From assembly GCA_040902105.1 (NCBI GenBank), contig JBBDXW010000054.1, forward strand, positions 37,795-101,794: 64,000 nucleotides of DNA, given 5' to 3'. Under the pieces are notes generated by a model. The model saw only the letters and a list, made by a program, of their open reading frames with translations, was not told the origin of the DNA and did not search any database. The DNA is from IDS-8 sp040902105. Its GTDB lineage: Bacteria > Pseudomonadota > Gammaproteobacteria > Steroidobacterales > Woeseiaceae. Below, one piece after another: positions 28,518 through 37,204 of the stretch (the stretch's first letter is position 1; each line of letters starts with the position of its first letter). The position numbers and the translations under genes are program-made.

Positions 28518-28597
28518 CTGAACCGCGGTCCGATTTGGAATTTGCAACATCGAAGTCAAGCGTCGAGAACTAATCTGCACCGGAAGGAGGTCGACAA

Positions 28598-30028
28598 ATG
28601 ACGGAACGAACCAAAGACAAAGAAACCACTAGTGACCTGAATAAGGAAAGTGAAACCGAGACGCAAGAAAAACTGAGCCGTCGCGCATTCGCAATGAAGT
28701 CCGTGGCGGCCGGTGCCGCGGCAGTAACTATTCCCGGCGTCGTGTACGCGGGCCAGCAATCGGGCGCAGACACCGGCGCCGTCGCGCAACCCGGGAAATC
28801 GGGCGCTGCCGGCAAGGTGGAACACCTGGAAGGCACCACCATTCCTGCAGAGTACTACTACAAGATGGAGCACTACCGTAAGGACGAAGCGTACATCGCC
28901 GAGAACTGGTGGCTGCTGGCCGATCACGTCAGCCGGGTCGCCGAGCCGGGCGACTTCTTCGTGTTCAAGTTCGGTATCGGCGAGAGCGCCATCGTCGTGC
29001 GCAACGAATCCGGCGAAATCAACGCGTTCCACAACGTCTGCCGGCATCGCGGTTCGCGCCTGTGCCGGCACAGCGAAGCCCCCGATCGCGACGACGAGCG
29101 GGTGTCCGTCAAGCAATTGGGCGAGAGCGGCAGTGCGCAGGTATTTCGCTGCCCGTATCACGCCTGGATGTACGATCTCGATGGCAACCTGATCAAGGCC
29201 TACAATATGTCCGACGGTTTCGACATGACCGCCAACGGTCTCGTCAAGTGCCATATGCTGGTCAAGGACGGTCACATCTTCCTGAACTTCTCCCGCGCGG
29301 AGGAGCCGCCGCCGTTCGACGACCCGTTCAGCTACGGTTTTGACAGGATCGGCGGCCGCTACCGCATGGAAAACCTGAAAGTCGGCAACCGCAAGTCCTA
29401 CCAGCTCAAGGCCAACTGGAAACTCGGCCTGGAGAACTTCATGGAGTGCTATCACTGCGGTCCGGTGCACAACAACTTGGTGGCAACGCACAACTGGGAC
29501 TACTCGCTCTCAGAGTCGCGCAGGAAACGCTGGGACGACCGGGTCGCCGACTGGATCGGGCCGGAGATGGCCGCGGATCGAGGAACCGGGACCGGCGGGC
29601 CGTACGACGGTGAGCTGAATCCCGGCTTCCTAACGGGTTCCATCGACGGCACGCCTTTGGCGCCGTTCCTGCCTGGTATCGAGAAATGGTCGCACGACAC
29701 GGACATCGCGATCACCTATTTCGATACGGGGTACTGGCAGACTTACGATGATCATATCGTGGTTGCGCGATTTACGCCGCGCGGTCCCGAGATGACCGAC
29801 GTCGAGATACTGTGGCTGGTGCATCCCGATGCGGAAGCCGGTAAGGATTTCGATCCGGAGAAACTGGCCGAGCTATGGCACATCACAATCCTCGAAGACG
29901 CCTGGATCGTCGAGAACAACCATGTGGGCGTGAAGTCGATGGGTTATCGGCCCGGCATCTACTCGACCAACGAAGGCGAGCCGTCGAACTTCGCTGCCTG
30001 GTACATGCGGGAAATCGTCAACGCCTGA
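28598..30028 (+). CDS. Tat-exported Rieske oxygenase, large subunit (CntA/quaternary-amine type, copy 2)
   Basis: A 476-residue close paralog of 21718-23136. Residues about 26-50 form a twin-arginine signal, LSRRAFAMKSVAAGAAAV. Rieske ligands are in NVCRHRGSRLC (C148, H150) and RCPYHAWMYD (C185, H188). The mononuclear iron motif NFMECYHCGPVHNN has Glu283 at the bridging position, then H286 and H291. AGGAGG stands eight bases before the ATG. The enolase-superfamily gene follows after 54 bases, so this set is probably one transcript. No ferredoxin or flavin reductase gene is nearby. Expected chemistry is oxidative C-N cleavage of a quaternary or N-methyl amine in the periplasm; the substrate is unproven. 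Confidence 0.87.
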   Translation: MTERTKDKETTSDLNKESETETQEKLSRRAFAMKSVAAGAAAVTIPGVVYAGQQSGADTGAVAQPGKSGAAGKVEHLEGTTIPAEYYYKMEHYRKDEAYIAENWWLLADHVSRVAEPGDFFVFKFGIGESAIVVRNESGEINAFHNVCRHRGSRLCRHSEAPDRDDERVSVKQLGESGSAQVFRCPYHAWMYDLDGNLIKAYNMSDGFDMTANGLVKCHMLVKDGHIFLNFSRAEEPPPFDDPFSYGFDRIGGRYRMENLKVGNRKSYQLKANWKLGLENFMECYHCGPVHNNLVATHNWDYSLSESRRKRWDDRVADWIGPEMAADRGTGTGGPYDGELNPGFLTGSIDGTPLAPFLPGIEKWSHDTDIAITYFDTGYWQTYDDHIVVARFTPRGPEMTDVEILWLVHPDAEAGKDFDPEKLAELWHITILEDAWIVENNHVGVKSMGYRPGIYSTNEGEPSNFAAWYMREIVNA

Positions 30029-30082
30029 ACGCAACGGGATCCCTGCGGATCGCGGATCCGGATGTTTCGACGAGGTGAGTTT

Positions 30083-31444
30083 TTGCAGCAGGCCGTGCAC
30101 ATCGAGATCCCCAATCCCGGTTCGCCGGGACGTGGCTCGCGATTCCAGCGCCTGCACGCCCGCTGGATCGGGGTCCCTGTATGCCTGCTTGTGCTGTTCT
30201 CCAACAGTCCGGTCTCCGCGGACAAGCACCCGCGGACCGCGGTCGAGCTCTTGACGGCCTATTCCGGAAAGAGCGCCGTGCAGTACGAGGAGGCATTCGA
30301 GTTTTCCGCCGAGGGGAGAATCACACGCATCGATCTGCATGCCGTCGGGACCGATCTTACGACCGCGCGGTATTCCGGCCGCGAACCACCGCTGAAAGAG
30401 GTCAATACCATCCTGCGGATCACTACCGCTGACGGCCACGAGGGTGTCTCGGGCGTGGATTCCTATCATCAGGGCGGGTTCAGCGACGAACTCCTCAGGG
30501 AATTGCAGGCCGTCGCCGGGGAATTCGTCCGTCTTGGCTCCCTGGATCCGGTCGTCGTCGGCAACGTGCTCGGAGAGCGCCGGCCCGCGTTGAGCGATGC
30601 GGCCAGGGCGAGTATTGACATCGCGCTATGGGACCTCGCGGCGCGCAAGGCCGACCTGCCGCTTTACCAGATGATCGGTGCGAAACGCGATGCCATTGAG
30701 GCCTACGCGAGCCTGCCGTTCTACGAGACATTGCCGGAGTATGTCGAGGCAGTGCACGAGTACGCGAAACTCGGGTTCCGGACGTTCAAGTTCCACGTCT
30801 GGGGTTCTATCGAAGAAGACCTCGAGCTCGTGGCTTTGATCCAGCAGACATTCGCAGAAGATCCCTACGAATTCATGGTCGATCTGGAAAGCGTCTACGA
30901 CCTTCGGGACGCGCAGAAACTTGGCGAGAAGCTGGACGAGGGCTTGTTTATCTGGTTCGAGGCCCCGGTGGACGACGCACTACTGTCCCAGTACGCGATG
31001 CTCAGAGACAGGCTGGCCGTCAAGATCATTCCGGCGGGCTATACTTATTATTCGCCGGCGTACGTCAGGCAAGGCATAACAGAAGGCGCCTGGGATGCAG
31101 GCCGGTTCGACGTGACCACCGTGGGCGGCATCTCGAACTCGCTCGAACTGCTGAAGATTGCGAACGATGCACGCACCCCGATCGAGATCCAGAGCTGGGG
31201 GCATACGCTGACCCAGATCGCGAACCTTTACCTGATGCTGGCCAACGAGTTGACTGTGTATTTCGAGGCACCGATGCCGAAGGACGCCTTCGAGTTCGGC
31301 ATGCGCAATGGCAACCTGCTGGACCGCGGGCGAGCGAGGGTGCCCGGTGGACCCGGCCTGGGCGTCGAGGTGGCATGGGACACGCTGGATACGGCAGATT
31401 TCCATGTGCACCGTGCCCTCGACCATTCGGAGTTTTCGGAGTGA
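30083..31444 (+). CDS. Secreted enolase-superfamily protein (mandelate racemase/muconate lactonizing type)
   Basis: About 453 residues. A Sec-type signal (GVPVCLLVLFSNSPVSA) is unusual, as most enolase-superfamily enzymes are cytosolic. RPALSDAARASIDIALWDLA is the conserved start of the barrel domain; FRTFKFHVWG holds the position of the catalytic lysine pair, EFMVDLESVYD the first metal Asp, and WFEAPVDD the metal Glu. These enzymes abstract a proton alpha to a carboxylate. TTG at 30083 is chosen because the truncated paralog at 58858 has the same arrangement, a GAGG-type site followed by TTG CAG; an ATG at 30062 lacks a site. It lies between Rieske copy 2 and the double cupin, four bases before the latter. 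Confidence 0.8.
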   Translation: MQQAVHIEIPNPGSPGRGSRFQRLHARWIGVPVCLLVLFSNSPVSADKHPRTAVELLTAYSGKSAVQYEEAFEFSAEGRITRIDLHAVGTDLTTARYSGREPPLKEVNTILRITTADGHEGVSGVDSYHQGGFSDELLRELQAVAGEFVRLGSLDPVVVGNVLGERRPALSDAARASIDIALWDLAARKADLPLYQMIGAKRDAIEAYASLPFYETLPEYVEAVHEYAKLGFRTFKFHVWGSIEEDLELVALIQQTFAEDPYEFMVDLESVYDLRDAQKLGEKLDEGLFIWFEAPVDDALLSQYAMLRDRLAVKIIPAGYTYYSPAYVRQGITEGAWDAGRFDVTTVGGISNSLELLKIANDARTPIEIQSWGHTLTQIANLYLMLANELTVYFEAPMPKDAFEFGMRNGNLLDRGRARVPGGPGLGVEVAWDTLDTADFHVHRALDHSEFSE

Positions 31445-31448
31445 TCCA

Positions 31449-32204
31449 ATGACACACAGAGCTATTGTTTCGGTCCTGATTCTTCTATTCTCCGCAGGCT
31501 TTTGCCAGGCGCAGGGCAACAAAGTGGCGCAAGATGTATCGGAAGACGACAAGCCATTTCTGCTGAACTACCCGAACATCGAGGACTCGGATGGCAGGGT
31601 GGTGCTAACGAACGATATTGTCGTCCTGCAGCGACTCGTCGTCCCCGCCGGAATGTGGGAAGGTCATCACAGTCATCCCGGCAACCAGATCTACGTCCAC
31701 ATTCATGGCGGTTACTGGTCCGGGCGCCTCGGCGGTGAAATCGTTTACGCCGACGAATACAGTGAGGACGGCGCAGTTGGCTGGATGGATGTGATTCCGA
31801 TGAGCGCGGGTCACGATTCCGGTAACACCGGGGATACGGACATCGACCTGATCTACGTGACCCTGAAGACCGATGCGCCGGTGTCGCCGGGCGCCCGGCA
31901 TGCGCCGCAGGCCTTCCCGAACGTGGAAACGGAGTTGTTGCTGGATAATGACCGGATGATCGTGCAGCGGGTCCGGCTCAATCCGGGCGAGTGGACGGGC
32001 GAGCACGGCCGACCCGGCAACCAGGTTTACGTCGTCGTCGAGGGCGGCACCTGGGCTGAGCGTCGCGGTAGCGCGCAGTCCGATCCGTCGACATGGCCGG
32101 CGGGAGCGGTCGGCTGGCTGGACGCCATCGATTCTGGCGAGGCGTATCAGATCGGCAATGTCGGTGAAACGACGATTGGGTACGTTTTGGTAACGATCAA
32201 GTAG
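31449..32204 (+). CDS. Secreted double-cupin protein
   Basis: A 251-residue protein with a Sec signal (AIVSVLILLFSAGFCQA). Two cupin barrels follow. The first has EGHHSHPGNQIYVHIHGG, with metal-type histidines; the second has GEHGRPGNQVYVVVEGG, where most histidines are lost. The pattern suggests a metal-binding first barrel and a structural second one. The ATG is four bases past the enolase-superfamily stop, so expression is coupled. It should act in the periplasm. I do not know its reaction; dioxygenase, isomerase or binding roles are all possible. A second copy enters the window at 1-249. Confidence 0.78.
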   Translation: MTHRAIVSVLILLFSAGFCQAQGNKVAQDVSEDDKPFLLNYPNIEDSDGRVVLTNDIVVLQRLVVPAGMWEGHHSHPGNQIYVHIHGGYWSGRLGGEIVYADEYSEDGAVGWMDVIPMSAGHDSGNTGDTDIDLIYVTLKTDAPVSPGARHAPQAFPNVETELLLDNDRMIVQRVRLNPGEWTGEHGRPGNQVYVVVEGGTWAERRGSAQSDPSTWPAGAVGWLDAIDSGEAYQIGNVGETTIGYVLVTIK

Positions 32205-32326
32205 CGACGTACGTCGCCGCGACCTGTCGCTTCCGGTCGATTGGCGAAAGAGGAAAGTCTCGAGCACGCCGGGGAGCTTCGCTTGCTTGCCCTAACAGTC
32301 AACCCAGTGCCCTGCCAGGAGTATCC

Positions 32327-32785
32327 ATGGCCATAGAATGCACCTTGAACGGCGAGCCGGCCTCGCTCGACGTCGACCCACAAATGCCCCTGCTCTGGGC
32401 GATCCGTGACATCGTGGGTCTCACGGGTACCAAGTATGGCTGCGGCAAGGCCCTCTGCGGCGCCTGCACGGTGCATCTGGACGGCCAGCCCGTGCGTTCC
32501 TGCGTCCTGCCGGTGTCGGCGGCTGCCGGGCGCTCGGTACTGACCATCGAGGGATTGTCCGCGGACGGTAACCACCCGGTGCAGCGCGCCTGGCGCGAAC
32601 TGAACGTGCCCCAGTGCGGCTATTGCCAGTCCGGACAGATCATGAGCGCGGCGGCACTCCTGGAGCGCAACCCCAGGCCGAGCGATGACGAGATCGCGAC
32701 GGCAATGGAGGGCAACCTCTGCCGTTGCGGCACCTACACGCGCATCCGGGCAGCGATCCATCTTGCTTCGGGAGGTGAGTCATGA
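32327..32785 (+). CDS. [2Fe-2S] subunit of a xanthine-dehydrogenase-family oxidoreductase (IorA-like)
   Basis: A 152-residue iron-sulfur subunit. The plant-type cluster ligands are in YGCGKALCGACTVHLDG plus SCV (C39, C44, C47, C59), and the second cluster in CGYCQSGQ and CRCGTY (C97, C100, C132, C134). This is the IorA/small-subunit layout. It passes electrons from the molybdenum subunit encoded next, whose ATG overlaps this stop by four bases. AGGAG precedes the ATG. It has no signal of its own and could be carried out with its Tat-signalled partner. An almost equal-length paralog is at 55746-56204. Confidence 0.88.
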   Translation: MAIECTLNGEPASLDVDPQMPLLWAIRDIVGLTGTKYGCGKALCGACTVHLDGQPVRSCVLPVSAAAGRSVLTIEGLSADGNHPVQRAWRELNVPQCGYCQSGQIMSAAALLERNPRPSDDEIATAMEGNLCRCGTYTRIRAAIHLASGGES

Positions 32786-35019
32786 CGTCGATCGCGAAGC
32801 TTTCGCGTCGACAATTCCTGCAAGTGGCAGGCGTCGCAGGCGGCGGCCTGGTGCTCGCGCTGAACTTCGGCTGCCAGCATCCGGAGGAGGTTGCCGGGGC
32901 CAACTTTTCGCCGAACGTTTACGTGAACATTCGCAACGACGGTATCGTTGAAATCTACTGCCACCGGTCTGAAATGGGTCAGGGTGTTCGCACCTCGCTG
33001 GTGCAGGTGATCGCAGACGAGCTCGAAGCCGATTGGAGCAAGATCGAATTGCTACAGGCACCAGGGGATCCGAAATACGGCGACCAGAACACGGACGGAT
33101 CTACCAGCATCCGCCAACACTTCGATCTCTTGCGTACCGCCGGCGCGTCGGCGAGGGAAATGCTGATCGCGGCGGCCGCCGCCATGTGGAGCGTGCCGGC
33201 GCGCGAGCTCATCGGGAGCAGCCACGCGGTACATCACGCGGCAAGCGGCCGTTCCGCGGAGTACGGCAAACTCGTCGCCGCGGCGGCCGACATCGCGCTA
33301 CCCGATGACGTGAAGTTCAAGAACCCTTCCGACTATCGCTACATCGGCAAACCTGTGGACTTGATCGACGGCGTTGCGATGACGACGGGCACGGCGATGT
33401 TCGGTATCGACACGGTTGTAGCTGGAATGCTGTACGCCTCGATTGCCAGGTGCCCGGTGGTAGGGGGCACCGTGAAATCGCTCGACGACTCGGCCGCGCG
33501 AGCTGTGAGCGGTGTTGAAGCGGTGGTCCGCATGCCGGATGGCACGTCGCCGCCCCTGCACCATCCTTTGGGAGGTGTAGCCGTCGTGGCCGGCAATACG
33601 TGGTCTGCGGATCGGGGTCGCGCGGCACTCGAGATTGAGTGGGATCTTGGCCTCAACGGCGAATACGACTCCCCGACGTACCGCAGGCAGCTGGTCGACA
33701 CCTCGCATGCCAGCGGCACAACGGTCCTGAGTCGGGGCGACGTCGATGCCGCCTTCGCGGAAGCGACGACGATGATCGAGGCCGATTACTACGCCCCGCA
33801 TCTGGTGCACGCCACCATGGAGCCACCGGCCGCCGTGGCGCGGATGACCGACGAAGGCGGCGTCGAAATATGGGCGGCGACCCAGGATCCTCAGGGCGTG
33901 CAGGAGCACGTCGCCGGGCTGCTCGGCATCGACAAGTCGCAGGTCGAGGTGCACGTGACGCTGCTCGGCGGCGGGTTCGGACGCAAGTCGAAAGCCGACT
34001 TTTCGGCAGAGGCGGCCTGGCTCGCCCGCGAGACCGACAAGCCGGTCAAGGTCACCTGGACGCGCGAAGACGACATCCGGCACGGCTACTATCACGCGGT
34101 CAGTGCGCAATACCTCAAAGCTGCGCTCAACGAGCGCGGCGAAACGACGGCCTGGCTGCATCGCAGCGTCTTTCCGTCGATCGACTCGATGTTCAGTGCT
34201 GAAGTCAGTGGCCCGGCGAACTGGGAGCTGGAACTCGGCATGATCGACAACCCCTTCGCGATTCCGAACATGCGCCTCGAATCGGGCGAGGCGAAGGCGC
34301 ACGTGCGCATCGGCTGGTTGCGGTCGGTCAACAACGTCTATCACGCGTTCGCGGTGTGCGGCTTCGCCGACGAGTTGGCCCATGCTGCGGGTGTCGACCC
34401 GAAAGAGTATCTGCTGCGTCTCGCCGGCCCGCCGAGGCGCGTCAATCCGGCGGACGACGGCGCAGAGTATTCCAACTACGGCCAGGAACTGGATGAGTAC
34501 CCGATCGACACGGGTCGCTATGCGGCCGTCGTCAACGAGGTCGCAGAGATGGCGGGTTGGGGCAGGGAGCTCCCGGACGGCGAGGGCCTCGGTATCGCGG
34601 TGCACCGGTCCTTCCTGACGACCGTGGGTACCGTTGCCCACGTGCGCGTCGACGAGGCAGGCAAGCTTCACGTCGAGGAACTCTGGTTCGCAGTAGACGC
34701 CGGCCGGGTGGTCAACCCCGATCGTGTCGTTGCGCAAATGGAAGGCGCGGGGATCTTCGGCATGAGCCTCGCGCTGCACGGCGAGATCACGGCGCAGGGT
34801 GGAGCGATCGTGCAGGCCAACTACGACTCCTATCCCATCGTTCGGATAAGCGAAGCGCCAAAAGCCATCAACGTCCAAATCATGAACACGGACGCGCCGC
34901 CAGGCGGCGTCGGTGAGCCCGGCGTACCGCCGGTGGCGCCCGCGATCTTCAACGCGTATTTCGCGGCGACCGGCAAGCGGCTGCGGGAAATGCCGCTGAG
35001 AGAGGCGGAACTGGCCTAG
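32782..35019 (+). CDS. Molybdopterin subunit of a xanthine-dehydrogenase-family oxidoreductase (IorB-like), Tat-exported
   Basis: A 745-residue molybdenum hydroxylase large subunit. It begins with a twin-arginine signal, KLSRRQFLQVAGVAGGGLVL. Molybdenum-cofactor contacts include CHRSEMGQGVRTSLVQV, ADYYAPHLVHATMEPPAAVA and LLGGGFGRKSKADF; the catalytic glutamate lies in GGVGEPGVPPVAPA near the C-terminus. IorAB enzymes hydroxylate N-heterocycles, and relatives oxidise aldehydes. The gene overlaps the small subunit by four bases. No XdhC or MocA maturation gene is in the window. It ends the Rieske, enolase, cupin, IorA, IorB series and could oxidise an aldehyde released in the periplasm. A broken paralog is at 53500-55749. 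Confidence 0.87.
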   Translation: MTSIAKLSRRQFLQVAGVAGGGLVLALNFGCQHPEEVAGANFSPNVYVNIRNDGIVEIYCHRSEMGQGVRTSLVQVIADELEADWSKIELLQAPGDPKYGDQNTDGSTSIRQHFDLLRTAGASAREMLIAAAAAMWSVPARELIGSSHAVHHAASGRSAEYGKLVAAAADIALPDDVKFKNPSDYRYIGKPVDLIDGVAMTTGTAMFGIDTVVAGMLYASIARCPVVGGTVKSLDDSAARAVSGVEAVVRMPDGTSPPLHHPLGGVAVVAGNTWSADRGRAALEIEWDLGLNGEYDSPTYRRQLVDTSHASGTTVLSRGDVDAAFAEATTMIEADYYAPHLVHATMEPPAAVARMTDEGGVEIWAATQDPQGVQEHVAGLLGIDKSQVEVHVTLLGGGFGRKSKADFSAEAAWLARETDKPVKVTWTREDDIRHGYYHAVSAQYLKAALNERGETTAWLHRSVFPSIDSMFSAEVSGPANWELELGMIDNPFAIPNMRLESGEAKAHVRIGWLRSVNNVYHAFAVCGFADELAHAAGVDPKEYLLRLAGPPRRVNPADDGAEYSNYGQELDEYPIDTGRYAAVVNEVAEMAGWGRELPDGEGLGIAVHRSFLTTVGTVAHVRVDEAGKLHVEELWFAVDAGRVVNPDRVVAQMEGAGIFGMSLALHGEITAQGGAIVQANYDSYPIVRISEAPKAINVQIMNTDAPPGGVGEPGVPPVAPAIFNAYFAATGKRLREMPLREAELA

Positions 35020-35066
35020 AGGAAGACCGCCGGATCCACGTCGGAAACTTGGTGAGAAGCTGGACG

Positions 35067-36962
35067 TCAGCCGATCGCGTAGCCGATCGACTGCATGGCC
35101 GACCGGACTTCTTCGAGGGCCCGGGGCTCTTCGATCGTCGCCGGTACCCGATATTCCTCGCAATTCGCGATCTTGCGCATGGTGCCACGTAATATCTTGC
35201 CCGATCGGGTCTTTGGCAAGCGGCCGACGATGGCCGCTTTCTTGAAAGCGGCGACCGGGCCAATGCTTTCCCGCACCATTTGCACCACTTCGCTGATGAC
35301 CTCCTCCTGGACTCTGTTCACGCCGGCTTTGAGCACCAGCAACCCGACCGGCAATTGGCCCTTGAGCTCGTCGGCAACGCCGACGACGGCACACTCGGCA
35401 ACGTCCGGATGTGCCGCGAGCACCTCCTCGATCGCGCCGGTCGACAACCGGTGGCCCGCGACATTTATGATATCGTCGGTACGTGACATGACGAATACGT
35501 AGCCGTCGTCATCCATGTAACCCGCGTCGCCGGTTTCGTAGTAGCCCGGAAAGCGGTCGAGGTAGGATGACTTGTAGCGGTCCTCCGCCTGCCAGAGCGT
35601 GGGAAAGGTGCCGGGTGGCAGGGGTAGCCTGCAGGCAAGGGCGCCAACGGTGCCGGTGCCGACGCGCGCGCCATCAGCACCGAGCACAGTGACCTCCCAG
35701 CCGGGCACCGGGCAGCCGGCGGAGCCTGGTTTGACGGGCAAAGTTTCGATGCCGAGGCAATTCGCGGCGATCGCCCATCCGGTCTCCGTCTGCCACCAAT
35801 GATCGATGACCGGTACCCCGAGCTCTTCTTCCGCCCAGCGGAGCGTCGCCGGATCGCAGCGCTCTCCGGCCAGAAACAGCGCACGAAGATGCCCGAGATC
35901 GTAGTCGGCAATCAAGGTGCCTTCGGGATCCTGCTGCTTGATTGCACGAATGGCGGTCGGCGCCGTGAACATTGAGGCGACGTTGTGCTCCGATGCGACG
36001 CGCCAGAATGCGCCTGCATCCGGTGTGCCTACAGGTTTGCCTTCGTAGAGCACGGTGGTGTTGCCGTTGAGAAGAGGCCCATAGACGATGTACGAGTGGC
36101 CGACGATCCAGCCGATGTCCGATGCGGCCCAGTAGACTTCACCCGGCTCGACCGCGTAGATATTCTTCATCGACCAGGCGAGCGCAACCGCATGGCCGCC
36201 ATTGTCGCGCACGACCCCTTTCGGCTGGCCCGTCGTGCCCGAGGTATACAGGATATACAAGGGGTCGGTCGCATCGACCATGACACAGTCGTGCGGCTGC
36301 GCGCAGGCGACGGCCTCATGCCAATCGATATCCCTGCCGGTAATGAGCTGTGCCTTTTCCTCGGCGCGTTGCAGGATGATGCAGACATCCGGCTTGTGAC
36401 TCGCACGTTCTATCGCCCGGTCCAGCAATGGCTTGTAGGGTACGATCCGATTGGGTTCCACGCCGCAGGACGCGGAGACCACAGCCTTCGGTGTGGCATG
36501 GTCGATCCGGGTCGCCAGCTCGTCCGCGGCGAAGCCGCCGAATACGACCGAGTGCACGGCCCCGATGCGCGCGCAGCCGAGAATCGCGATGATCGCCTCG
36601 GGCACTGCTGGCATGTAGACGATCACGCGGTCGCCTTTGCGAACACCATTGGCCGCGAGCACGCCGGCAAAGATCGCCGATGCATCCCGCAAGTCACGAT
36701 AGGTGATCGTCCGCTTCGACCTGGTCAGGGGACTGTCGTGTATCAGGGCCGCCTGGTCGGCGCGACCACTCTCGACATGTCGATCGAGGGCGTTGTAACA
36801 GGTATTCAACCTGGCGCCGGAGAACCAGCGATAGAACGGTGCATCGCGCTCGTCCAGGACGAGGTCCCACCGCCTGTCCCAGTCTATGGCTTCGGCCGCC
36901 TCAGCCCAGTATTCCCCGGGGCGCTCGATCGAGCGACGATGACAGATTCTGTAACTGTTCAC
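35067..36962 (-). CDS. prpE: Propionyl-CoA synthetase (PrpE-like acyl-CoA ligase)
   Basis: A 631-residue ANL-family ligase whose length and N-terminus (RRSIERPGEYWAEAAEAIDW) match PrpE. The P-loop is ILYTSGTTGQPKGVV, with DHWWQTETGW and YYETGDAGYMDDDGYV after it, and the acetylatable lysine in KTRSGKILRGTM. It activates propionate, or acetate less well, with ATP and CoA in the cytosol. GTG at 36962 gives the family N-terminus, though no good ribosome site is seen. It converges on IorB and is divergent from the amine dehydrogenase operon. Its place suggests that a C3 acid arises from the amines degraded here. Confidence 0.85.
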   Translation of the reverse strand: MNSYRICHRRSIERPGEYWAEAAEAIDWDRRWDLVLDERDAPFYRWFSGARLNTCYNALDRHVESGRADQAALIHDSPLTRSKRTITYRDLRDASAIFAGVLAANGVRKGDRVIVYMPAVPEAIIAILGCARIGAVHSVVFGGFAADELATRIDHATPKAVVSASCGVEPNRIVPYKPLLDRAIERASHKPDVCIILQRAEEKAQLITGRDIDWHEAVACAQPHDCVMVDATDPLYILYTSGTTGQPKGVVRDNGGHAVALAWSMKNIYAVEPGEVYWAASDIGWIVGHSYIVYGPLLNGNTTVLYEGKPVGTPDAGAFWRVASEHNVASMFTAPTAIRAIKQQDPEGTLIADYDLGHLRALFLAGERCDPATLRWAEEELGVPVIDHWWQTETGWAIAANCLGIETLPVKPGSAGCPVPGWEVTVLGADGARVGTGTVGALACRLPLPPGTFPTLWQAEDRYKSSYLDRFPGYYETGDAGYMDDDGYVFVMSRTDDIINVAGHRLSTGAIEEVLAAHPDVAECAVVGVADELKGQLPVGLLVLKAGVNRVQEEVISEVVQMVRESIGPVAAFKKAAIVGRLPKTRSGKILRGTMRKIANCEEYRVPATIEEPRALEEVRSAMQSIGYAIG

Positions 36963-37204
36963 GTTGCGTGAATTGGCTGACTCGGCACGCCAAGTCTCAT
37001 GTACGTGGCCAACCGTTCTTGTGACTCTGGTGCTGATCGATCGTAGCAGTTCACCGCTATCGCCGGAAGCAGGCGACAGCCGTTGTTTCATATACTGAAC
37101 CTGGAGAAGGAACTCGCGCTGCATGGGGGCCACTCTTGGAGCAATGCTTCCCCACGATGCTACAATGCGCTGGAGTCGACGAGCGAACAAGAAGGGGGGG
37201 TGCC

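Noticed and set aside
33298..35394. A 698-codon minus-strand open frame.
   Set aside because: It lies antisense to the IorB-like gene, which has all expected cofactor motifs and an overlap with IorA.
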